64,000 bases of DNA from DAHVFK01 sp035310985 (lineage in GTDB: Bacteria > Pseudomonadota > Gammaproteobacteria > Burkholderiales > SG8-39): assembly GCA_035310985.1 (NCBI GenBank), contig DATGDH010000072.1, forward strand, positions 62,001-126,000. Reading direction: 5' to 3'. The notes beneath the pieces are model-generated. The model was given only the letters and a program-made list of their open reading frames with translations. It did not search any database and was not told where the DNA came from. The position numbers and the translations under genes are program-made. The first letter of the stretch is position 1; the number at the start of each line of letters is the position of its first letter. This document shows, piece by piece, positions 15,973-24,696 of the stretch.

Positions 15973-18341
15973 AGTTTGCCGAGGGCCTTGAGCACGCGCT
16001 CGGGAGTGCAGGGCTGCGCCGTGACCCGCGCGCCGAGCGGGGCGAGCGCGTCGTTTATCGCGTTCATCACCGCCCCCGGCGCTCCCGCGGTGCCCGCCTC
16101 GCCGACGCCCTTCGCCCCGAGCTCCGAGCCTCTAGTGGGCGTCGACACGTGGGCCACCACGATATCCGGGATCTCCCCCGACATCGGTACCAGGTAGTCG
16201 GCCATGTTGCCGTTGAGGAGCTGCCCGTTCTCGTCGTACAGGCAGTGCTCCCAGAGCGCGGCGCCGATGCCTTGCACGACGCCGCCGCGGATCTGCTCGT
16301 CGACCAGCATCGGGTTGATCACGGTGCCGCAATCCTCCACGCACCAGTGCTTGAGCAGCTTCACGAACCCGGTGTCCTGATCGACCTCGACCAGGGAAGC
16401 CTGGATGCCGTTGGTGAAGGTAAAGCCGTACTCGCGCGGCGTGTAATGCCGCGTCACGGTGAGCTCGGACTGGAATTTCATCGGTAGTGTGTCCGGACGG
16501 AAGTAGCCCACGCGCCCGACCTCGGCGAGCGACAGCTTCGCCTCGCCGGTCACCTTGCTGACGATCGCGTTTTCCGCAACGTCCAGCTCCGACTTGTCCA
16601 CATTCAGCATCGCCGCGGCGACATCGAGAATGTTCGAGCGCAGCGCCTTGCCGGCTTGCAGCACCGCTTCGCCGCCGATACCCGCCCCGCGCGAGGCCCA
16701 GGTGCCGCCGCCGTAGGGCGTGACGCCGGTGTCGCCAGTGATCACGCGCACCTTGTCGAGCGTGACGCCGACCGCGGTCGCCGCGATCTGCGCGAAGATG
16801 CCTTCGGTCCCCTGCCCCTGCTCGGTGACGCTCGCGAGCACCGTGACCATGCCGGTCGGCTCGAGCCGGATCGTGGCGCCGTCCTGCGCCGAGATGCGCG
16901 CGCCGCCCACGCCGTAGAATGCAGGCGACGGATTGGTGACCTCGATCATCGCCGCGAGGCCGATGCCGCGATAGACACCCTTCTTCCTGAGCGCCTGCTG
17001 CTCCGCGCGCAGGCTCTTGTAGTCCATCAGTTCGAGCAGCCGGTCCAGCGTCTTGTGATGCGAGAGCCGCTCGAACTTGAGGCCCGAGGGAAAAGTGTAG
17101 GGATAGGCGTCGTCGGGGATCAGGTTGCGCCGCCTGAACTCGGCCGGGTCCATGCCGAGACGCGCGGCGGCAAGATCGACGATCGCCTCGGTGAGCGCAA
17201 CCGCGATCGGATGGCCCACGGCCCGGTACTGGCAGGTAACGTTCTTGTTGGTGAACACCACGTTCATCTTCGCCCGGTAGTGCTGGTGCTTGTAGGGCCC
17301 ACCCGTCAGATTCACCACCTGGTTTCCCTCGATGCCGCTGGTGCGCGGATAGACCGAGTACGGCCCAATACCGGTGAGGTCGTCCAGCTCGAAGGCGAGG
17401 ATATCGCCGTCGCGGCTGACCGCCATGCGCACTTTCGCGCGGTGCTCGCGCGCGTGGATGTCCGTGAGGAAGGACTCCAGCCGGTCGGCGACGAACTTCA
17501 CCGGCCGGCGCAGCATCACCGACAGCGCCGCGGTCGCCATCTCGTCCGGGTAGACGTGCACCTTGATGCCGTACGAGCCGCCGACGTCCTTGCAGATCAC
17601 GCGCACGTTCGCCTCGGGAATGCCGAGGTGGCGCGAGAAGATGTCCTGCATCATGTGCGGCGCCTGCGTTGCGTGGTACACGGTGAGCGAATGCTCCGCT
17701 GCGTTGTAGTCGGCGAGGATCGAGCGCGTTTCCATGCACACGCCGGTGTGCCGGCCGAAGTCGTAGGTCTCCTCGACCACGAGGTCGGCCTTGGCAAACG
17801 CCGCGTCGACCTGGCCCGCGTCGAGTTCGCGCCGAAAGCAGATGTTGTCGCCGAGCTCGGGATGGATCACCTGATCGCCGCGCAGCGCCGCTTCCATGTC
17901 GGTGACCACCGGCAGCTCCTGCCACTCCGCCTCGACGTGCGCGAGCGCGTCCTCGGCCTGCGCGCGCGTCTCGGCGACGATCGCGGCCATCGCCTCGCCC
18001 TGCCAGCACGCGCGCTCGATCGCGATCGCGTGCTGGGGCGGCGACTTGATGCCCTTCAGGTGCGCGAGCACCGCGACCCAGGGCGTGCAGTACTCGGCGA
18101 GCGCGCGACCGTCGACCGCGGCAATCACGCCCGGCAGAGCCCGCGCCTTCGACAGATCGAGGCGCTTCAAGCGCGCGTGCGCGTAGGGGCTGCGAAAGAA
18201 CACCGCGTGCGCCAGGCGCGGAAAGCGCAAGTCGTCGACATAGGCGCCCCGTCCCTGCAGCAGGCGCTTCGCGTTGGCGCGCGGCTCGCTTGCGCCGATG
18301 TAACCCGTTTTGACCTCCGGCAGCTTGTCGGGCGCATTCAT
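15969..18341 (-). CDS. Molybdenum hydroxylase large subunit (xanthine dehydrogenase / CoxL family)
   Basis: The 790-residue protein is the molybdopterin-cytosine-dinucleotide-binding subunit of an aerobic hydroxylase: YIGASEPR near the N-terminus, the cofactor loop VGGSYGIK (about residues 253-260), and the catalytic Glu in GVGEAGTAGAPG near the C-terminus. The active-site loop reads QYRAVGHP (371-378), not the AYRCSFR of true CO dehydrogenase, so CO oxidation should not be assumed. The ATG at 18341 overlaps the TGA of the CoxS-type gene (ATGA); an in-frame extension upstream is only a shadow of that gene. Hydroxylation of an N-heterocycle, aldehyde or aromatic substrate is likely. Confidence 0.92.
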   Translation of the reverse strand: MNAPDKLPEVKTGYIGASEPRANAKRLLQGRGAYVDDLRFPRLAHAVFFRSPYAHARLKRLDLSKARALPGVIAAVDGRALAEYCTPWVAVLAHLKGIKSPPQHAIAIERACWQGEAMAAIVAETRAQAEDALAHVEAEWQELPVVTDMEAALRGDQVIHPELGDNICFRRELDAGQVDAAFAKADLVVEETYDFGRHTGVCMETRSILADYNAAEHSLTVYHATQAPHMMQDIFSRHLGIPEANVRVICKDVGGSYGIKVHVYPDEMATAALSVMLRRPVKFVADRLESFLTDIHAREHRAKVRMAVSRDGDILAFELDDLTGIGPYSVYPRTSGIEGNQVVNLTGGPYKHQHYRAKMNVVFTNKNVTCQYRAVGHPIAVALTEAIVDLAAARLGMDPAEFRRRNLIPDDAYPYTFPSGLKFERLSHHKTLDRLLELMDYKSLRAEQQALRKKGVYRGIGLAAMIEVTNPSPAFYGVGGARISAQDGATIRLEPTGMVTVLASVTEQGQGTEGIFAQIAATAVGVTLDKVRVITGDTGVTPYGGGTWASRGAGIGGEAVLQAGKALRSNILDVAAAMLNVDKSELDVAENAIVSKVTGEAKLSLAEVGRVGYFRPDTLPMKFQSELTVTRHYTPREYGFTFTNGIQASLVEVDQDTGFVKLLKHWCVEDCGTVINPMLVDEQIRGGVVQGIGAALWEHCLYDENGQLLNGNMADYLVPMSGEIPDIVVAHVSTPTRGSELGAKGVGEAGTAGAPGAVMNAINDALAPLGARVTAQPCTPERVLKALGKL

Positions 18342-18838
18342 CGCCGGACCCCCTCGCGTCGCGCTTCGAGCACTGCCTCGATCGCGTCGACGATCGACTG
18401 GTATCCGGTGCAACGGCAGTAATTGCCCGACAGGTGGGCGCGGATTTGCTCGCGCGTTGCGTCGGGATGGCTGTTGGCCAGGTCGAGCGCCGCAATGAGC
18501 ATTCCCGGCGTGCAGAAACCGCACTGCAGGGCGTTCCGCTCGTGAAACGCGGATTGCAGCGCGGCGAGCTCCCCCGAGTCGGACAGCCCTTCGATCGTGT
18601 CGACCCTGCGGCCGTTCGCCTGCACCGCGAGCATCAGACAGCCGCGCACGATCTCGCCGTCGACCCGCACCGTGCAGGCGCCGCACACGCCGTGCTCGCA
18701 GCCGACGTGCGAGCCGGTGAGTCCTATCTCCTCGCGCAGGAAGTCGACCAGATGTTGGCGCGCTGGGATGCGGCGCGTAACCGGCTTGCCGTTCAGCACG
18801 ATCGTGGTATCCAGCTCGGTATCAGGCAATCGGCTCAT
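18338..18838 (-). CDS. Molybdenum hydroxylase [2Fe-2S] small subunit (CoxS family)
   Basis: The 166-residue protein carries two [2Fe-2S] sites: a plant-ferredoxin-like cluster (CEHGVCGACTV and a following Cys in VRGC) and the C-terminal helical cluster (QCGFCTPGM and YCRCTGY). It passes electrons from the molybdenum centre of the large subunit to the FAD subunit. ATGA overlaps join it to both neighbours, giving the order M-S-L in transcription. The complete set of cysteines indicates a functional protein. Confidence 0.94.
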   Translation of the reverse strand: MSRLPDTELDTTIVLNGKPVTRRIPARQHLVDFLREEIGLTGSHVGCEHGVCGACTVRVDGEIVRGCLMLAVQANGRRVDTIEGLSDSGELAALQSAFHERNALQCGFCTPGMLIAALDLANSHPDATREQIRAHLSGNYCRCTGYQSIVDAIEAVLEARREGVRR

Positions 18839-19689
18839 TGCGCGAGCTCCGCCAGGGCGCGGCCGGTGAGCACGCGCGCGAGATGCACCTTCGCCGCCGC
18901 CGAGTGGTACAGATCGGGCGACGGATCGAGGTCCTCGCCTAGCGCCGCCTGCACCGCCGCGACGGTTTGCGCGTCGAGCGCCTTGCCCTCCCCGGCCGCA
19001 GCCGCGCGCCTGGCGCGCACCGCCGTCGCCCCGACGCCGAAGTACGCGAGCCTCAGATCGGACAGCCTGCCGCGTTCCGCCCGCGCCTGTGCGGCGACGC
19101 CGACGATGGCGTAATCGCCATGCCGGCGCGCGAGCTCGAGGAACGCCGAGCGATAGCCGGGCTTGGCGAACGGGAACTCGGCCGCCACGAGCAACTCGTG
19201 CGGCTCGAGCGCGGTGCTGTACAGGCCCTTGAAGAAGTCGCGCGCCGCGACGCGCCGCTCACCGCCCGCATGGGCGATGATCAGCGTCGCGTCGAGCGCG
19301 AGCGCGCAGGCGGGATATTCCGCGGCAGGATCGGCGAGGGCGAGCGAGCCGCCGAGCGTCCCCACGTTGCGGATCGCGACGTGCGCGATATGCGGCACGG
19401 CCTGCGCGAGCAAGGGAACGTGGCGCGCCACCTCGGCCGAGCGCTCGATGTCGCGGTGGCGCGCGAGCGCGCCGATGCGTAGCACGTCTCCCTGCAGGCG
19501 GATGCCGGAGAGCTCCGCAAGGCCGTTGATGTCGACGAGCAGCTCGGGCGAGGAGAGCCGCATGTTTAGCGATGGGATCAGGCTCTGTCCGCCGGCGAGC
19601 ACGCGCGCGGCGTCGCGGTGCGTGCCGAGCAGCGCGAGCGCCTCGCCGAGCGACTGCGGGCGCGCGTACGCGAACGACGACGCTTTCAT
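18835..19689 (-). CDS. Molybdenum hydroxylase FAD-binding medium subunit (CoxM family)
   Basis: The product (about 284 residues) has the FAD-binding signatures AGGQSLIPSLNMRL and TLGGSLALADP of the CoxM/FAD_binding_5 family plus the C-terminal CO-dehydrogenase flavoprotein domain. It accepts electrons from the iron-sulfur subunit and hands them to an external acceptor. I chose the ATG at 19689, which follows GGAGGAGGGG, rather than an in-frame ATG six codons earlier. It is the first gene of the three-gene operon, and a TATAAT box lies 30 bases upstream, inside the end of recX. Confidence 0.92.
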   Translation of the reverse strand: MKASSFAYARPQSLGEALALLGTHRDAARVLAGGQSLIPSLNMRLSSPELLVDINGLAELSGIRLQGDVLRIGALARHRDIERSAEVARHVPLLAQAVPHIAHVAIRNVGTLGGSLALADPAAEYPACALALDATLIIAHAGGERRVAARDFFKGLYSTALEPHELLVAAEFPFAKPGYRSAFLELARRHGDYAIVGVAAQARAERGRLSDLRLAYFGVGATAVRARRAAAAGEGKALDAQTVAAVQAALGEDLDPSPDLYHSAAAKVHLARVLTGRALAELAQ

Positions 19690-19718
19690 TCCTGACCCCT
19701 CCTCCAAGGCGTCAGACC

Positions 19719-19724
19719 ATTATA
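19719..19724 (-). promoter_or_regulatory. -10 box (TATAAT) for the CoxM-S-L-type operon
   Basis: On the minus strand TATAAT overlaps the last codons of recX, 30 bases before the coxM-type ATG, leaving room for the GGAGGAGGGG ribosome-binding site after a normal transcription start near 19712. The -35 position does not match the consensus. Confidence 0.45.
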
Positions 19725-20132
19725 ACGAGACGGCGGATGACCTCGAGGGAAAAGCCGCGGCTCTGCAGGAAGCGCGCGCGGCGGGCGCGCTCCTCGGGCG
19801 TGTCCGCCGGTGCCCGGTACTTGCGCGCGAGGATCTCACGCGCTCGCTCGAGCTCGCCCGCGCGCGCGCCTGCCACGAAGGTCTCGGCGGTGTCCTCGGC
19901 GACGCCCTGCGCGCGCAGATCCTGTACGATGCGCGCCGCGCCGTACTTGCGCGCAAGCTGGTGCGCACGCGCTTCGGCATAGCGCTCGTCAGAGAGCTGC
20001 TTTTTCCGCTCCAGCTCGTCCAACAGCCGCTCGAGAGCTTCGCGCGACTCGGCGTGCGGCGCGAGCTTGCGCGCGAGCTCCGCGCGCGAATGCTCGCGCC
20101 GCGCGAGCTGGCGCAGCGCGCGCTGCCTGAGC

Positions 20133-21194
<1,062 letters not shown>

Positions 21195-21274
21195 ATCCTG
21201 TACCTCTTTTTGTGCAAGGTCGGCATCTACGGCGGTCGCGCCCCGACTGGAGCCGGTCCCGGGCCAACACCGGA

Positions 21275-21294
21275 TACTGTATAAACGTCCATGC
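21275..21294 (-). promoter_or_regulatory. LexA-like SOS box, one good half site, upstream of recA
   Basis: Read on the plus strand, TACTGTATA (21275-21283) matches the left half of the E. coli LexA box (TACTGT...) exactly, but the right half (CATGC) does not match ACAG. The site would overlap the predicted recA transcription start, a normal operator position. It is a candidate only; a lineage-specific LexA consensus could differ. Confidence 0.4.
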
Positions 21295-21322
21295 ATTGTA
21301 CGGGTTGACGCAGGCGTGTCAA
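21295..21322 (-). promoter_or_regulatory. Sigma-70 promoter of recA
   Basis: On the minus strand a perfect TTGACA (21317-21322) is followed by 16 bases and TACAAT (21295-21300). The predicted transcription start near 21288 gives a leader of about 95 bases before the recA ATG. This is the best -35/-10 pair noticed in the window. Confidence 0.7.
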
Positions 21323-21369
21323 TCCGCCGCGCGTATGATCCGGTTTTTCCCAACGCAGACAAGGCCTTG

Positions 21370-21948
21370 ATGGAGATCCGGGAGCTGCACCTGTTCGTCC
21401 AGGAGATCGCGCATCACGCCGGCCGCGCAGTGTCTCCGCCCGCCGTGCGCGCCGTGAGCTGCGCCGTGCTCGCCAACCCGCTCGCCGGGAAGCCGGCGGG
21501 CGACGATTTCGCGCAGTTCGTCGAGGCCTCGGTGCAGGTGGGCGAGATCCTGACGCAGCGCGCGCTCGCCGCGCTCGGATCCCGCGTCCCGACTGCGTAC
21601 GGCAAAGGCGTCCTCGTCGGCGCCGCTGGGGACCTCGAGCAGGGGGCAGCGATGATCCATTGCCGCATCGGCCTCGCCATGCGCACCGCGATCAAGGCCG
21701 GCCGCGCGCTGATTCCTGGCAATGCGAAGCTCGCCGCGCCCGGCGCGACGCTCGACATCGTGCTCGGAGGCATCGACGACGGGTGGGACTACGATGCGAT
21801 GGACACCGCCGAGATCCGCGTGCCGGGCGCGCCGGGCGCCGACGAGTTCGTGCTCGCCGTAGCGTTCGCCACGGGCAGGCCGAACGCACGCATCGCGGGC
21901 GCGCCCGAGAGCGCGGTGCAGGATCTCGTCAGGAAGCTCAGGGGTTAG
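21370..21948 (+). CDS. Amino-acid-synthesis family protein (DUF1185/AA_synth)
   Basis: The 192-residue protein resembles the DUF1185 'amino acid synthesis' family: IRELHLFVQEIAHHAGR at the N-terminus, AVLANPLAGK, YGKGVLVGAAGDLEQGAAMIHC and a C-terminal RVPGAPGADEFVLAVAFATGGRP-like segment. The family's biochemical role is not established; members are often found next to hydroxyacid dehydrogenases and amidases. I chose the ATG at 21370; the frame extends upstream into the recA promoter region without homology. It is divergent from recA and followed 43 bases later by a dehydrogenase gene. Confidence 0.75.
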   Translation: MEIRELHLFVQEIAHHAGRAVSPPAVRAVSCAVLANPLAGKPAGDDFAQFVEASVQVGEILTQRALAALGSRVPTAYGKGVLVGAAGDLEQGAAMIHCRIGLAMRTAIKAGRALIPGNAKLAAPGATLDIVLGGIDDGWDYDAMDTAEIRVPGAPGADEFVLAVAFATGRPNARIAGAPESAVQDLVRKLRG

Positions 21949-21951
21949 AAT
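21946..21951 (+). promoter_or_regulatory. -10-like box (TAGAAT) before the second hydroxyacid dehydrogenase
   Basis: TAGAAT overlaps the TAG stop of the DUF1185 gene. A transcription start near 21958 would give a leader of about 34 bases with GGAG eight bases before the ATG at 21992. No clear -35 is visible. Confidence 0.35.
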
Positions 21952-21991
21952 CGGTCCCTTCCCTGTTCGACCATTCCATGGAGAAAAAAAG

Positions 21992-22867
21992 ATGGCCAAG
22001 CTCGCATTTCTCGGCCTGGGCGTGATGGGCTACCCGATGGCCGGCCACCTGCTCAAGAAAGGCGGCCACGACGTCACGGTGTACAACCGCACCCCAGCGA
22101 AGGCAGCGCAATGGGCAAAGGAATACGGCGGCAAGAGCGCGCCGACGCCGCGCGAGGCCGCCAAGGACTGCGATCTGGTGATGATGTGCGTCGGCAATGA
22201 CGACGACATTCGTTCGGTGGTGTACGGCGCGGACGGTGCGCTCGCCGGCATTAAGAAGGGCGCCATCCTGGTCGATCACACCACCGCATCGGCAATCATC
22301 GCGCGCGAGCTCGAGGCCAAGTGCAGGGAAAAGGGCGTTGGCTTCGTCGACGCCCCGGTCTCGGGCGGCCAGGCGGGCGCGCAGAACGGCCAGCTCGGCA
22401 TCATGTGCGGCGGCGACGAGGCGACCTTCGCGAAGGCCAAGCCCGTGCTCGACCTGTACGCCAAGATGTGCGCGCTGATCGGCCCCGCCGGCTCTGGCCA
22501 GCTCACCAAGATGGTCAACCAGATCGCCATCGCCGGACTGCTGCAGGGGCTCTCCGAAGCGCTCAACTTCGCCAAGCGCGCCGGGCTGGACGTCGAGAAG
22601 GTGATCGGCGTCATCTCCAAGGGCGCGGCGCAATCCTGGCAGTTGGAGAACCGCTGGAAGGCGATGACCGAGGTCAAGTTCGACGGGTTCGGTTTCGCCG
22701 TCGACTGGATGAGGAAGGACCTCGGCATCTGCCTCGAGGAAGCGAAGAAGAACGGCGCGCGGCTGCCGGCCACGGCGCTGATCGACCAGTTCTACGCGCA
22801 GGTGCAGGCGCGCGGCGGCAAGCGCTGGGACACTTCCTCGCTCATGAATCTGCTCGCGAAGGACTGA
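21992..22867 (+). CDS. NAD(P)-dependent beta-hydroxyacid dehydrogenase (GarR/3-hydroxyisobutyrate dehydrogenase family)
   Basis: The 291-residue protein has all family motifs: the Rossmann loop FLGLGVMGYPMAGHLL, the substrate loop VDAPVSGGQAGAQNG, the catalytic lysine in GQLTKMVNQI, and a C-terminal helical domain with KDLGICLEEAKK. It should oxidise a 3-hydroxy acid or reduce tartronate semialdehyde. It is distinct from the shorter-motif homologue at 14543-15472. A GGAG precedes the ATG by eight bases. It is convergent with the MFS gene four bases away. Confidence 0.92.
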   Translation: MAKLAFLGLGVMGYPMAGHLLKKGGHDVTVYNRTPAKAAQWAKEYGGKSAPTPREAAKDCDLVMMCVGNDDDIRSVVYGADGALAGIKKGAILVDHTTASAIIARELEAKCREKGVGFVDAPVSGGQAGAQNGQLGIMCGGDEATFAKAKPVLDLYAKMCALIGPAGSGQLTKMVNQIAIAGLLQGLSEALNFAKRAGLDVEKVIGVISKGAAQSWQLENRWKAMTEVKFDGFGFAVDWMRKDLGICLEEAKKNGARLPATALIDQFYAQVQARGGKRWDTSSLMNLLAKD

Positions 22868-22871
22868 GCCG

Positions 22872-24104
22872 CTACTCCCCGCGCTGCAGCTTCCAGGTGG
22901 CCAGCGGGCCGAGCAGCGCGCCCAGTCCGAGCGTCGACCAGGCGATCCCCCACGCGAAGGCCTCGGCCGAGCCGCGCCCGCCGCCCGCCAGGTCTAGCGC
23001 CCAGCCGAACGTCACCGGGCTTACCACGCCGGCGCCGAAGCCGATCGCCGAGCGCACCGAGAAGGCGACGCCGACTTGGTGCGGCGGCACGCTCTCGGCG
23101 AGCAGCGTCGAATGGGTCGAGGAATCGGCGATCGCCGAGAAGTTGTAGGCGCAGGCGAGCACCACCAGCAGCGCCGCGGGCACGTTGACCAGCCAGCCGA
23201 TTGAGAAAGAGAGGACGAGGCTCACGCACGACCACAACAAGATGGTCTGCGTGCGCCCCCAGCGATCGGCCATGGTGCCGCCGAGCACGCTGCCGCCGAT
23301 ATTGGCGAGGTAGGTCACCGCGCCGAGCGCGAGCGCGGCGGTGGCGGCCGCCTGCGGCCCCTCTCCGCCTGCGGTGAGTGCCGCGGTGAGAAAGGCCGGC
23401 AGCCACGCCCACAGGCCGAGCAGCTCCCAGTTGTGGCAGGTGTAGCCGAGGATCGAGAGCATGCCGCGTCGGTTCGCGAGCACCGCCGGCAGCGCGGCGA
23501 GGGCGCCCTCGCCCGCGGGCCGGGGATGCACGACGTTCGGCGTTCCCCGCATCGACACGAGCGCGAGCAGCCAGGAGGCGAGCGGCAGCGCCGCGACTGC
23601 GCCGAGCGCGGCGCGCCAGCCGGCGAAGCCGAGCACCAGCCCCGACAGACCCAGGCACAGCGCGTAGCCCGCGCTCGAGGCGCCGATCACGAAGCCCATC
23701 GCACGCCCGCGCCGCGCGCGCTCGACGTGCTCGTTCACGAGGCCGAGCGCCGGCGTGTAGGTCCCGCCCTGCGCGAGCCCGGTCGCCAGGTGCAACCAGT
23801 ACGCGGACCAGAAACCGTGCGCGAAAAGAACGAATACGATCGGCGCCACCCACGCCGCCGCTCCGGTCAGCAGGTAGGCGCGCCGGGCGCCGAAGTGGTC
23901 GGCGATGAAGCCGACGACGAACAGCGACACGAGGTAGCCGAGGTGGAACGCGGACTGGATCAGTCCCGCTTCCCGCGCCGATAGGCCCCAGGCCTGCTGG
24001 GTGAGCGGCAGCACCGCCGAATAAGCGACGAACCAGGTCGCAGCGAACATCCGGCTCGCGCAAATCGCCGCGAGCCATCCTCCCGATCCGGGCCGTAAGG
24101 CCAA
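22872..24104 (-). CDS. Major facilitator superfamily transporter
   Basis: The 410-residue protein has about twelve hydrophobic segments and a typical MFS loop 2-3 region (VVGFIADHFGARRAYL) with its repeat in the second half (GGTMADRWGRTQTIL). It is probably an inner-membrane secondary transporter for an organic acid or similar small molecule. The start is TTG at 24104, with AAAGGAG nine bases upstream on the minus strand. It is convergent with the dehydrogenase gene four bases away and otherwise stands alone, so its substrate cannot be inferred. Confidence 0.9.
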   Translation of the reverse strand: MALRPGSGGWLAAICASRMFAATWFVAYSAVLPLTQQAWGLSAREAGLIQSAFHLGYLVSLFVVGFIADHFGARRAYLLTGAAAWVAPIVFVLFAHGFWSAYWLHLATGLAQGGTYTPALGLVNEHVERARRGRAMGFVIGASSAGYALCLGLSGLVLGFAGWRAALGAVAALPLASWLLALVSMRGTPNVVHPRPAGEGALAALPAVLANRRGMLSILGYTCHNWELLGLWAWLPAFLTAALTAGGEGPQAAATAALALGAVTYLANIGGSVLGGTMADRWGRTQTILLWSCVSLVLSFSIGWLVNVPAALLVVLACAYNFSAIADSSTHSTLLAESVPPHQVGVAFSVRSAIGFGAGVVSPVTFGWALDLAGGGRGSAEAFAWGIAWSTLGLGALLGPLATWKLQRGE

Positions 24105-24332
24105 TTCCCGTGCTCCTTTCTTCTTGCTATTCCGCGCGAGCGGACTGCGAAGCCTTGATGATAGCCAGGTTGCCTAGGGCTCTCGGGCGGCGCACAAGGG
24201 CCTGTTTCTCTGGAATGTGCATACGTCACTTTTTTTCTACGCCTTGCTTCGCTGAGTTACGGGCGTCCGATCTCTACATTGTCAATCGCCGGCGCGCGTC
24301 GCGCCGGCACGACGAACCGATAGGAGCCGACC

Positions 24333-24671
24333 ATGAGCTTCACCTCAAAGTGTCTCGTCGTCGCGCCGGTGTGCGCGGCGCTCTCCATGGCAGCCGGATA
24401 CGCCCGAGCGGAGGATCCGGCACTGGATCACAACGCTAGATCGCAGGTCGAGAGCCTCGTGACCGGGAGCATGGGAATCAAGGAAGCGAAAGGGGCCGTC
24501 GCGCACCTGACCGCCGCCAGGACGTCGACGCGGCCAGAAGACGGGTTGTCGGCGGATCGCGCGAAGGCGCCAGCCTCCACGCGGGCGCTGACGGACCCGG
24601 AATTGCCCGTGGCCCCGCTCGACAACTACCGGCTCGAGCTCAACAACTGCTGCGGACCCGAGGAAGACTGA
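24333..24671 (+). CDS. Small secreted protein of unknown function ending in a Cys-Cys motif
   Basis: The 112-residue product has a clear signal peptide (about residues 1-26, cleavage after GYARA) and a hydrophilic, low-complexity mature part. The mature part has no cysteine until a vicinal pair at the very end (LELNNCCGPEED). A good AGGAG lies six bases before the ATG, and codon use is like that of its neighbours, so it is probably real. I recognise no family. The C-terminal Cys pair could bind metal, form a disulfide or be modified. The gene is convergent with amrS, 25 bases away. The 228 bases upstream hold no gene; they include a short T-run (24229-24237) without a stem. Confidence 0.6.
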   Translation: MSFTSKCLVVAPVCAALSMAAGYARAEDPALDHNARSQVESLVTGSMGIKEAKGAVAHLTAARTSTRPEDGLSADRAKAPASTRALTDPELPVAPLDNYRLELNNCCGPEED

Positions 24672-24696
24672 TCTAGGTAGTTCCGCCTGAGCGGCG

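Noticed and set aside
15969..18341. Label of aerobic carbon monoxide dehydrogenase
   Set aside because: The active-site loop lacks the AYRCSFR motif of genuine CO dehydrogenase, so only the wider Mo hydroxylase family is supported.
16656..18422. 588-codon plus-strand frame opposite the CoxL-type gene
   Set aside because: Shadow frame with no recognisable motif.
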